DNA of 64,000 bases, taken from positions 1 to 64,000 of the forward strand of contig VMFU01000003.1 of assembly GCA_007376205.1 (NCBI GenBank), written 5' to 3'. Both the position numbers and the translations under genes were made by a program. This DNA is from Candidatus Peregrinibacteria bacterium Gr01-1014_25 (GTDB lineage Bacteria; Patescibacteriota; Gracilibacteria; Peribacterales; Peribacteraceae). Under the pieces are notes generated by a model, which was given only the letters and a program-made list of their open reading frames with translations, made no database searches and had not been told where the DNA came from. Shown in pieces: positions 20,468 to 27,331 of this stretch (its first letter is position 1; each line of letters begins with the position of its first letter).

Positions 20468-21766
20468 CTAGGTTGTCGCCTCCCGGACGCGTTTGATGCG
20501 TGGATCAACCTCCAACCCGACTGCGGTGGCGATCGTCGGGAAAACTTCGCTGTTCAGCACCTTGTCTTTGCAAATGTGGCCACGCTTACAGTAGTCGCCG
20601 ATCACCGTGCCTTCAGCGAATTTTCCGCCGCACCCGAGAACGAAGTGTACGGGATCGTGATCGCGGCTTGCGTTGTCGTTCAGTTTCGGCGTTCTCCCCA
20701 TTTCACTCATGCAGACGACCGCATAACCGTCCGTCCTGGCGCGGCGCATCAGTTCGGCGAGGGCATGGTTGAGGTGACCGCCGAGAATTTGCATTTCCTG
20801 TTCGAGATTACTGTGCATGTCCCATCCATCGCGTTCGCAATGGTGGATCGTCACGACGCCGGCACCTCCCTTCGTCACCATGAAATGTGCTGTGGCAGCC
20901 GCGTACGCGAGTGGGTTGGGAATCGTTTCGGTCTTGCCCGCGAATTGTCGCACCTCCTTCAACGGTCCGAATTGCCGGATCGTGTCCTCGGGAAGCTCTA
21001 GTGCATCGAAGTATTGCGAGTCACCGGTCACGAGACCGAAGGCCGTATCATAGGACTGGTCGCGCTGAGCCATCGCTTTCGACGTGCTTGGCATCCGATC
21101 GAGCTGTTGCAACAAACCCACGCGTTCATGGATGCGAGGATCCTTCCGCAGGTCCGGCTTTGGAAACTTCTTCAGAATCGCGTCGAAATCAAAGCGAAAA
21201 TTGCGCTGCATGTGGTGATCGCGAATCGTTGGCGGATCATTTTGATAATGGCCGGGCATGTTCAAAACGGAATAGGGCACTCCTCCCAGCGCAGACTTCT
21301 GCCCGAGCACCTCGCCGAGTGTTTTCCCATGCTCGTTATTCTCTTCCATCAGAAGGCTCTGCGTACTGATGAAGTGGTCGGACGTCTGTGCATCAACAGA
21401 GCGAATGAGCGTTGCCCTGGGGATGAGTTTTGCGACATCGGGGAGAACGCCCCCGAGTTTGATTCCGGGAATACCCGTGTCGACCGTTGCGAATTTCTTG
21501 CCCTTGTACTGCTCGGTTGCGTCGGATTTCGATGGTGCGAACGTTTCCCATGGCGATGCGGCGCCCTCCAGCCATACGAGAATGAGCGGATGAATGCGCC
21601 TGCGCGTGTCGGCGCCAATATTGGAAACGTTCAAGAGTGCGCTTGCAATCGCGAGTCCGGAGACGGAGAGGAATGTTCGGCGCGATGGGCGATAACCGAC
21701 TGCTTGCTGCCACTCGGGGGCAGAGCACTCTCGCGGGATGGCCGGGAGAAGCGGTGAGCGATGCAT
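20468..21766 (-). CDS. DUF1501 protein with Tat-type signal
   Basis: 432 residues. N-terminal SRRTFLSVSGLAIASALL is a twin-arginine signal; the body LVWLEGAASPWETFAPSKSD, GGVLPDVAKLIPRATLIRSV, DHFISTQSLL, GGAGVVTIHHCERDGWDMHSN and VVCMSEMGRTPKLND...DHDPVHFVLGCGG is DUF1501, a sulfatase/alkaline-phosphatase-like fold common in Planctomycetes. Conserved Asp/His residues suggest metal binding; substrate unknown. No Tat translocase gene is present in the window. It has no partner gene (DUF1800 is frequent elsewhere). Confidence 0.85.
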   Translation of the reverse strand: MHRSPLLPAIPRECSAPEWQQAVGYRPSRRTFLSVSGLAIASALLNVSNIGADTRRRIHPLILVWLEGAASPWETFAPSKSDATEQYKGKKFATVDTGIPGIKLGGVLPDVAKLIPRATLIRSVDAQTSDHFISTQSLLMEENNEHGKTLGEVLGQKSALGGVPYSVLNMPGHYQNDPPTIRDHHMQRNFRFDFDAILKKFPKPDLRKDPRIHERVGLLQQLDRMPSTSKAMAQRDQSYDTAFGLVTGDSQYFDALELPEDTIRQFGPLKEVRQFAGKTETIPNPLAYAAATAHFMVTKGGAGVVTIHHCERDGWDMHSNLEQEMQILGGHLNHALAELMRRARTDGYAVVCMSEMGRTPKLNDNASRDHDPVHFVLGCGGKFAEGTVIGDYCKRGHICKDKVLNSEVFPTIATAVGLEVDPRIKRVREATT

Positions 21767-21897
21767 GGATTGTGGGTGGTTTACGCTTCGTTATTCCTGG
21801 CGTCAATGTCTGCGGAAGCATCGAGAGTTGCGAAGTCCATGGCGATGGTTTTTCTGGCTTTCAGAAGGCATTTTTCGAGCATGTAAATCTACCGTAG

Positions 21898-22734
21898 CTA
21901 TGCGTTTTCTACGATCGCTGCGAACGTGCTCTGCAGGAGAACCGTGTCCTGTTCCATCAGCGGGGATTCGCAGACGAGGACACCGCCGACATTGCGCTTC
22001 TTTAGGACGTCGAGGAAGTCCTTCCACCGCGCGTCGCTCTCGCGAAGGGGAAGGTGGTGTTTTTCGCCCTTGGGTCCGTAGGCGATGCCGGAGAAATGCA
22101 TATGCATGGACCGGAGCGATTGTGCGCCCAGCGCTTCTTCGTACGCATCGAGCATCGCATTCCACTCCTCCGCGGTGTTCCATGCGCCGCCGCTGCGCGC
22201 GTGCATGTGTGCGGGGTCGACGCAGGGATAGAGTCCGAACTCTTTGCTGACGGCGAGCACTTCGTCGAGCGTGCCCCACTGTGTCGGCTTGCCCATCGTC
22301 TCGTAGGCCAGATTCACGTCGGGAAAGAACCGGTCTTTGCGCTTAAGGATGTCCTCGGTCGCTCGACGGACGTTGTCGGTCGCCTTCTGCGACGTCGATC
22401 CCTGGTAGAACGCCGCATGGACGCAGACCGACCGTACGCCGGCGATTTGCCCCATGGTCAACGCTGCGAGGATGCGTTTCTTGCTCGCGACGAGCTTAAC
22501 GGCGTCGGACGCGTTGAGATTCACGAAGTACGGTGCGTGGACGGTGAGCGCCATCCCCAGGCCCGCCGCTGTCTCGCGGATCGCCTCCATGCGCTCGACG
22601 TTGCCCGGAACGCTCTGTACCCATTCGATCTCCATTGCGCCGATGTCCAGGCTGTGCGCGTGTTTCAGCCCTTCGACCGTTCCGCCCGGCGCGGGCGTGG
22701 ATCGTGGAACGCCGGGGCAGGCGAAGAGGAGCAT
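21898..22734 (-). CDS. nfo: Endonuclease IV-type AP endonuclease
   Basis: 278 residues, TIM barrel. Blocks: TVHAPYFVNLNASD, VCVHAAFYQG, VNLAYETMGK, YPCVDPAHMHARSGG, MHMHFSGIAYGPKGEKHHLPL and VLVCESP. The His/Asp/Glu residues fit the three-zinc site of the Nfo family, which cuts DNA 5' of abasic sites in base-excision repair. It is divergent from the CCA enzyme gene. Confidence 0.88.
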   Translation of the reverse strand: MLLFACPGVPRSTPAPGGTVEGLKHAHSLDIGAMEIEWVQSVPGNVERMEAIRETAAGLGMALTVHAPYFVNLNASDAVKLVASKKRILAALTMGQIAGVRSVCVHAAFYQGSTSQKATDNVRRATEDILKRKDRFFPDVNLAYETMGKPTQWGTLDEVLAVSKEFGLYPCVDPAHMHARSGGAWNTAEEWNAMLDAYEEALGAQSLRSMHMHFSGIAYGPKGEKHHLPLRESDARWKDFLDVLKKRNVGGVLVCESPLMEQDTVLLQSTFAAIVENA

Positions 22735-22816
22735 GCGATGAGAAGTATGAGGGAAGATGTAAGATAGAAGCGTACAGTCATCCGTCCGCGATCGTTCGTC
22801 TTATGTCTTACATCGT

Positions 22817-24181
22817 ATGATGCCTCTAGCCAAACACATCGTCGATCAAACGCTTGCGACTCCCCACGGTGAAGCCGCCTACAAAGTTGTCGAGCAATTG
22901 ACCGATGCCGGGCATGACACCTGGTGGGTAGGCGGGTGCGTGCGGGACATGCTCCTGGGCATCGTGCCCGCGGACATCGACATCGGCACCGCGGCGCTTC
23001 CGGAGGAGATCGCACGCGTGTTCCCCGATGCGAGGGAAGTGACGGCGGGTTTGGGCAGCGTTCTCGTGCACTACCGTGCCGTAGACATCGAGGTGACGAC
23101 CTTTCGCGAAGACGACGAGACGAGTGACGGTCGCCATCCGGAATCGGTCGTGTTCGGCACGCGCGAACAGGATGCCCGCAGACGGGACTTCACGGTGAAC
23201 GCGTTGTACTACAATCCGATCAACCGGGAGCTCTATGACCCCTTCGGCGGAGAGCGCGATCTGCAGGAGCGATTGGTCCGCTTCATCGGCGACGGCGCCG
23301 TCCGCATCAAGCACGATGTCCTGCGGATGCTCCGCGCCGTCCGCCTGCGTGCCGTGTTGGACGGTCAGTACCACCCCGAAACGTACCGCGCGCTGCAGGA
23401 GCTCGCTCACCTCCTCCCGTCCCTTTCCGGAACGCGGCAGTTGGAGGAGTTGGAGAAGATGCTCGCGGGACCGCGCCCCGCGCGGGCGCTGGAGGACCTC
23501 TGGGAACTCCGCATCCTGCACGAGATGCTCCCCGAACTCGCCGTGTGCAAGGGCGTTCCCCAACCCAAGGACTACCATCATGAGGGGGACGTGTGGGAAC
23601 ACTTGCTCAAGTGCGCCAGTGCCTTCGCGTCAGACGACGGTCCGGACATCCGCCTAGCGGCCTTGTTCCATGACTGCGGGAAAGCACAGACGTTCTCGCA
23701 GGCCGAGCGCATCCGCTTCGACCACCATGCCGAGGTATCCGCGTCGCTGGTGTCGGCGGCGCTCGATCGCCTCCGATGTCCTGCGCGCCGCCGCGACAAA
23801 ATCGCGTGGCTGATCGGGCATCATATGATGATGGGGGCGTTCACGGACATGCCCGAAACACGGAAGGGGCACTGGTACTACCATCCGTGGTTCCCCGAGT
23901 TGCTTCGCCTCTTCCAGCTGGACATCGCCGGCACCGATCCACCGGTGTATGACCTGTACGACGAGATCGTGCGGGACTACCATGCGTTCCTCGATTCCCA
24001 TCCGCGTCCGGAGAAGGCGCTGCTTTCGGGAGCAGATGTCATGGAGATTCTCGGAATCCGGCCGGGCGAGGAGGTGGGCCGTGTGCTCCAGCAGCTGCAT
24101 GGGGAGCAGGTGGAGCGGCGCATCACGACGAAGAAGGAGGCGCGATCGTTTGTCGAGCGCATGAAGGAGGAAGGGCGGTGA
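22817..24181 (+). CDS. cca: CCA-adding tRNA nucleotidyltransferase with HD domain
   Basis: 454 residues. Class II nucleotidyltransferase head (WWVGGCVRDMLLGIVPADIDIGT with the G-G/D-x-D site), RRRDFTVNALYY and the RNA-binding neck/body, then an HD domain (LAALFHDCGKAQTF...HHAEVS) and a short tail. It adds or repairs the tRNA 3' CCA. All six tRNA genes here already encode CCA, so repair is the likely main task. The start is one of two adjacent ATGs. Confidence 0.93.
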   Translation: MMPLAKHIVDQTLATPHGEAAYKVVEQLTDAGHDTWWVGGCVRDMLLGIVPADIDIGTAALPEEIARVFPDAREVTAGLGSVLVHYRAVDIEVTTFREDDETSDGRHPESVVFGTREQDARRRDFTVNALYYNPINRELYDPFGGERDLQERLVRFIGDGAVRIKHDVLRMLRAVRLRAVLDGQYHPETYRALQELAHLLPSLSGTRQLEELEKMLAGPRPARALEDLWELRILHEMLPELAVCKGVPQPKDYHHEGDVWEHLLKCASAFASDDGPDIRLAALFHDCGKAQTFSQAERIRFDHHAEVSASLVSAALDRLRCPARRRDKIAWLIGHHMMMGAFTDMPETRKGHWYYHPWFPELLRLFQLDIAGTDPPVYDLYDEIVRDYHAFLDSHPRPEKALLSGADVMEILGIRPGEEVGRVLQQLHGEQVERRITTKKEARSFVERMKEEGR

Positions 24182-24185
24182 ACGG

Positions 24186-25559
24186 CTACTTCGTACGCTT
24201 CGTTTTCTTGCCCTTTGGAGGCTTCGAGGAGACTTTCTTTGCGAGAGGTGTCTTCTTCTTTGGAACGGGCAGTGTCAGTTTCGCCTTTGGTTTGGGCAAA
24301 GGCCCGGGCTTGCGAGCGCGTTTTGCCGGAGGTGTTTTGAGCGGAGCGATGGTTTTGATCGGCGAGCGCTGCGCGGCGGGGAGGGGAGCGGCGGGAATCA
24401 ATGATAGGGGAGCGGTGGAAGCAGCCGACTGTGGAGTGGGGCGGGGGGCAGAAGGCTGCCGAAGCGGCGCAGAAGTGGCAGGCGGGGGGAGGGGAATCGC
24501 CAGCTCATGCTCGAGGAGTAGGAGAAGCAGCAACGCCAACACACCGAAAGCAAGGAGGATCCAGATGGAGAAGACGAATGACAGGAGCGCGACCGAAGCC
24601 GCGTACAGGAGCAGCGCCACCGGCAGGCAGGCGAAGCGTTGGAGGCACGGGTGGAAGCGCTGAAGCGACGGGAGGAGCATGGGGAAGGGGAGCAGCAGCA
24701 GGAGCGCCGCAAGCCACAGCAGAGCGACGGCGGCCGCTCGAGACAGCCAGAGAGCGGCGTCTGTGCCGCCGATGCGACGGAGCGCGTCCTCGCGGTATCC
24801 GTAGTAGAGGTGGTAGATGCTGGTTCCGCCCGGATGCACGTACGGGCGCAGCGACGTCCCTTCGGCAACCCCGAAGAGTGTCGCGGGAACGCTTTGCGGC
24901 ACGACGGAGTAGCGGATGCGGATGTCGCCGATATTCGGATCGTCGGGAGTGCCGCTGCCGCGGTAGAGCGCGTTGCCTTTGAGCGTGTATCCGGCGGCAA
25001 GCACGCTCTCGGGCGAGAGCTGCAGCGGGCGGAACGACGGGAGCGTCAGCGATGCGACATCAACGGCGAGGACGCCGACGCGGGCGGAGCCGACACGCCT
25101 CACCATGCTCGCTTGGCTCTTCGGCGGATTTTCGTGGCCAGCCGGTTCGAGGAAGCCGGAGGCTTCCGGCGGCGTCTCGGTCCAGTCCAGGCGGTAGAGC
25201 GGCTCGTCGGTCGAGGAATCGACATCTTCCATCCAGGAGAACATCTCCACCGTGCGCTTCAGCGCGATGAAGGGTCCCGGCGGCAGGAGGGATTCGTCGC
25301 CGACGTCGACGGAGGCGTTGAGCAGTCCCGTGGCGGCGACGAGGCGCGGCTGGTCGATGGGCAGCGGCGCATTGGCGTCGACGATCTCCGCGCGCGAAGC
25401 AAAACGGCGTACGTCCATGTGCCGCTCGGCGCACCAGGCGAGGAGCAGCGCGAGCAGGAGTAGCGCGGCGCCGATCCAACGGATCTGTGAGCGCGACAAG
25501 CCTCCCGCGCGAATGCGCGAGACGACTCCTGCGACGAAACCGAACGGTGGAAACCGCAC
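24186..25559 (-). CDS. TMEM43/LUMA-like multipass membrane protein
   Basis: 457 residues. One N-terminal helix (about 26-43), a 210-residue outer region, three further helices at about 268-350, then a 100-residue Pro/Lys/Ala-rich cytoplasmic tail ending KKTKRTK. The segment GYTLKGNALYRGSGTPDDPNIGDIRIRYSVVPQSVPATLFGVAEGTSLRPY matches the TMEM43 (LUMA) family, known from eukaryotic inner nuclear membrane and scattered bacteria; function in bacteria unknown. GTG 25559 is preceded by TACAAT (25568-25573) 8 nt upstream. It converges on cca. Confidence 0.7.
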   Translation of the reverse strand: MRFPPFGFVAGVVSRIRAGGLSRSQIRWIGAALLLLALLLAWCAERHMDVRRFASRAEIVDANAPLPIDQPRLVAATGLLNASVDVGDESLLPPGPFIALKRTVEMFSWMEDVDSSTDEPLYRLDWTETPPEASGFLEPAGHENPPKSQASMVRRVGSARVGVLAVDVASLTLPSFRPLQLSPESVLAAGYTLKGNALYRGSGTPDDPNIGDIRIRYSVVPQSVPATLFGVAEGTSLRPYVHPGGTSIYHLYYGYREDALRRIGGTDAALWLSRAAAVALLWLAALLLLLPFPMLLPSLQRFHPCLQRFACLPVALLLYAASVALLSFVFSIWILLAFGVLALLLLLLLEHELAIPLPPPATSAPLRQPSAPRPTPQSAASTAPLSLIPAAPLPAAQRSPIKTIAPLKTPPAKRARKPGPLPKPKAKLTLPVPKKKTPLAKKVSSKPPKGKKTKRTK

Positions 25560-25661
25560 GGAGAGCGATTGTACGGTTCGGCGGTGCGTATCGGCAATGC
25601 CCTTCGTCCGAGAGCACTTGCGTGATTTGGAAAAGTCATTTGTTTACGGCATCATATGTTC

Positions 25662-25964
25662 ATGCTCACACCCGAAGAACTGGCGGGAGAATTGGATAAG
25701 GCGATAGAGCATGCAATCACCATTGCGGATAAGCCGCATGGCAAAGGATGGCAGGGTTTTCGGAATGCCATCAGTGATCCAAATCATCGGGAAGCCTCGC
25801 AACACGTTCAAGCACTCCTTCGTTTCCCACAGGCTGCAAATGCCATTCGGCACATCACACAGGGCAGTCGGGAGTTTTTGCAAGGATTTTTGCCGGGAAA
25901 TTCCGAGTTCAAACATATTCTTGACCTCGTCGATGGACGCGGGGACAACGAGCCTTTGTCGTAG
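25662..25964 (+). CDS. Small hypothetical protein
   Basis: 100 residues, helical, soluble, no recognised domain (LTPEELAGELDKAIEHAITIADKPHGKGWQGFRN). A weak CATCAT -10 lies 6 nt before ATG 25662; an ATG 6 nt earlier is also possible. Lower GC than its surroundings and next to tRNA-Ile, so possibly acquired. Confidence 0.45.
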   Translation: MLTPEELAGELDKAIEHAITIADKPHGKGWQGFRNAISDPNHREASQHVQALLRFPQAANAIRHITQGSREFLQGFLPGNSEFKHILDLVDGRGDNEPLS

Positions 25965-25998
25965 AGTTTTCTGTCCACTGCACCTGGGCCGTGGTTTA

Positions 25999-26035
25999 CC
26001 ACGCGAAGCTCGCAGCAGCGAGCGAAGTGTGGTGG
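25999..26035 (-). repeat. tRNA-trailing box, copy 2
   Basis: On the minus strand the sequence behind tRNA-Ile reads CTTCGCTCGCT, six variable bases, AGCTTCGCGTGG, matching the box behind tRNA-Ala. The variable centre here allows a small hairpin GCTCGC-AGCA-GCGAGC. Confidence 0.7.
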
Positions 26036-26106
26036 GCCAGGGGGGATTTGAACCACCGACCGCCGGTTTATAAGTCCGGTGCTCTAACCAACTGAGCTAC
26101 TGGCCC
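26030..26106 (-). tRNA. tRNA-Ile (UAU), unusual anticodon
   Basis: On the minus strand acceptor GGGCCAG pairs with CTGGCCC, the anticodon arm is CCGGA-CTTATAA-ACCGG, giving anticodon UAU, and the T-arm is GGTGG-TTCAAAT-CCCCC (one G-C pair is replaced). CCA is encoded. The 31-39 pair at the base of the loop is an A-A mismatch. UAU reads AUA directly, whereas most bacteria use a lysidine-modified CAU tRNA. Confidence 0.85.
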
Positions 26107-26172
26107 ACGGAATTACCTGGATGCTGTTTCATTTTCCTCGTTTTGCACGGGGAATGCCAGAACGATGCCTTC

Positions 26173-26199
26173 AAAAAAAACCCCGCAACGAATGCGGGG
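26173..26199 (-). terminator. Intrinsic terminator
   Basis: CCCCGCATTCGTTGCGGGG (complement of 26181-26199) followed on the minus strand by eight T (26173-26180). It ends the histidine phosphatase gene. Confidence 0.9.
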
Positions 26200-26217
26200 C
26201 TGGACTTGAAGGATGTT

Positions 26218-26658
26218 TCAGACGAGCGTGAGAATTGCCTTCTCGCAGTCGATCACGACGCCGGTGGCCGGGCATACCCAGAATATTGGCACTTCTATCT
26301 TCAGTCCCTGTTCGCGCGAGAAGCGCGTGGGCAGGTGATCGACGATGGGCTTATGCGTGACGAGGATCAAGGTGTCGCATCGCTCCCGCACATTCGACAC
26401 AAGTCGCATCGGCAAACCCATGTCATCGACATCGCCGACATCGCTGCTCTCAACGCACTCCGTGATCGCCAGTTCAGCAGCGATGATGTTTGCGGTTTGC
26501 CGGGTTCTCGGCGCGAGTGAGCTGACAATCAAGCTCGTGCCGACAATATGCGTACGCAGTCTTTCTGCGAGTTCGCGAGCCTGCTGCTCGCCCACGGTCG
26601 ACAGATTGTGCGTCATTTCATCATAGGAACCGTGCCTGACAATGATCAGTTTTTTCAT
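26218..26658 (-). CDS. Histidine phosphatase superfamily (SixA-like) protein
   Basis: 146 residues. LIIVRHGSYDE gives the RHG catalytic motif with the phospho-accepting His; SSLAPRTRQTA supplies a second Arg, and LVTHKPIVDHL the C-terminal His. SixA-type enzymes dephosphorylate phosphohistidine on proteins; other small-molecule substrates are possible. ATG 26658 was chosen because GGAG (26667-26670, minus strand) is spaced 8 nt from it. An 18-bp palindrome lies just upstream, suggesting a regulator site. Confidence 0.8.
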   Translation of the reverse strand: MKKLIIVRHGSYDEMTHNLSTVGEQQARELAERLRTHIVGTSLIVSSLAPRTRQTANIIAAELAITECVESSDVGDVDDMGLPMRLVSNVRERCDTLILVTHKPIVDHLPTRFSREQGLKIEVPIFWVCPATGVVIDCEKAILTLV

Positions 26659-26680
26659 GGGCATCTCTCCTTCAAGAGTG

Positions 26681-26698
26681 CCGATCAACGTTGATCGG
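26681..26698. promoter_or_regulatory. 18-bp perfect palindrome, candidate operator
   Basis: CCGATCAACGTTGATCGG is a perfect palindrome between a TATGAG/CATACC -10-like region and the Shine-Dalgarno of the histidine phosphatase gene. The position suits a repressor operator. No regulator is encoded next to it. Confidence 0.6.
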
Positions 26699-26760
26699 TA
26701 TGCTCATAAAACATGAATCCCGAGCGTATGGCAAGCGTTTCGCATCTTCTGTCTTCCTTC

Positions 26761-27237
26761 TCACATCTTCTTCGTTTTCGCCTTCGTCTCGGCTTTCTCC
26801 GCCTCGACGACAACGGTGATGGGCACCTTCTGGCCGGCGATGTCCGCGCGGACGGTGACCGTGCCGGTGGACTTGATCGGTTCCTGCACGATGATGAGCG
26901 CCGGCGCGATGTCGATCGCGTACTGCTCCTTGAGCGCCTGGACGATGTTCTCTTCGCTGATCGCGCCGTAGAGCTTGCCGGTCTTCGTCACCTTGCGGAC
27001 GAACCGGACCGCCTTGCCTGCCAAAGCCGTAGCGGCGCCGAGCTGCGCCTGCCGCTCCTTCTCGCGCTGCTCCGCCCGCGCCTTGATCGCTTCGCCGAAG
27101 CGGCGGCGGACGACGGGCGTGGCCACGATCGCGAGTCTGCGGGGGAGCAGGTAATTGAGGGCGAAGCCGTCGCCGACGACCAGGAGGTCGTCTTTCTTGC
27201 CGACGTTCGTCACGTCTTGGAGGAGGAGAATTTCCAT
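26761..27237 (-). CDS. rplI: 50S ribosomal protein bL9
   Basis: 158 residues. N-terminal MEILLLQDVTNVGKKDDLLVVGDGFALNYLLPRRLA is the bL9 rRNA-binding domain, then a long connecting helix (EAIKARAEQREKERQAQL) and the C-terminal domain with a Lys-rich tail. bL9 is missing from several CPR lineages, so its presence helps placement. Promoter TTGACC-17-TAGGAT at 27259-27287. Confidence 0.96.
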   Translation of the reverse strand: MEILLLQDVTNVGKKDDLLVVGDGFALNYLLPRRLAIVATPVVRRRFGEAIKARAEQREKERQAQLGAATALAGKAVRFVRKVTKTGKLYGAISEENIVQALKEQYAIDIAPALIIVQEPIKSTGTVTVRADIAGQKVPITVVVEAEKAETKAKTKKM

Positions 27238-27258
27238 GTCGTATCAAAAAGCCGAAAC

Positions 27259-27287
27259 ATCCTACCGAATGACCCGTAAAAGGTCAA
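27259..27287 (-). promoter_or_regulatory. rplI promoter
   Basis: TTGACC (27282-27287), a 17-nt spacer and TAGGAT (27259-27264) on the minus strand, 21 nt before the ATG. Confidence 0.75.
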
Positions 27288-27331
27288 TACGAAGGAATCG
27301 TAGGCACCGGAGGCGTCAAGAAGCTTTTCTC

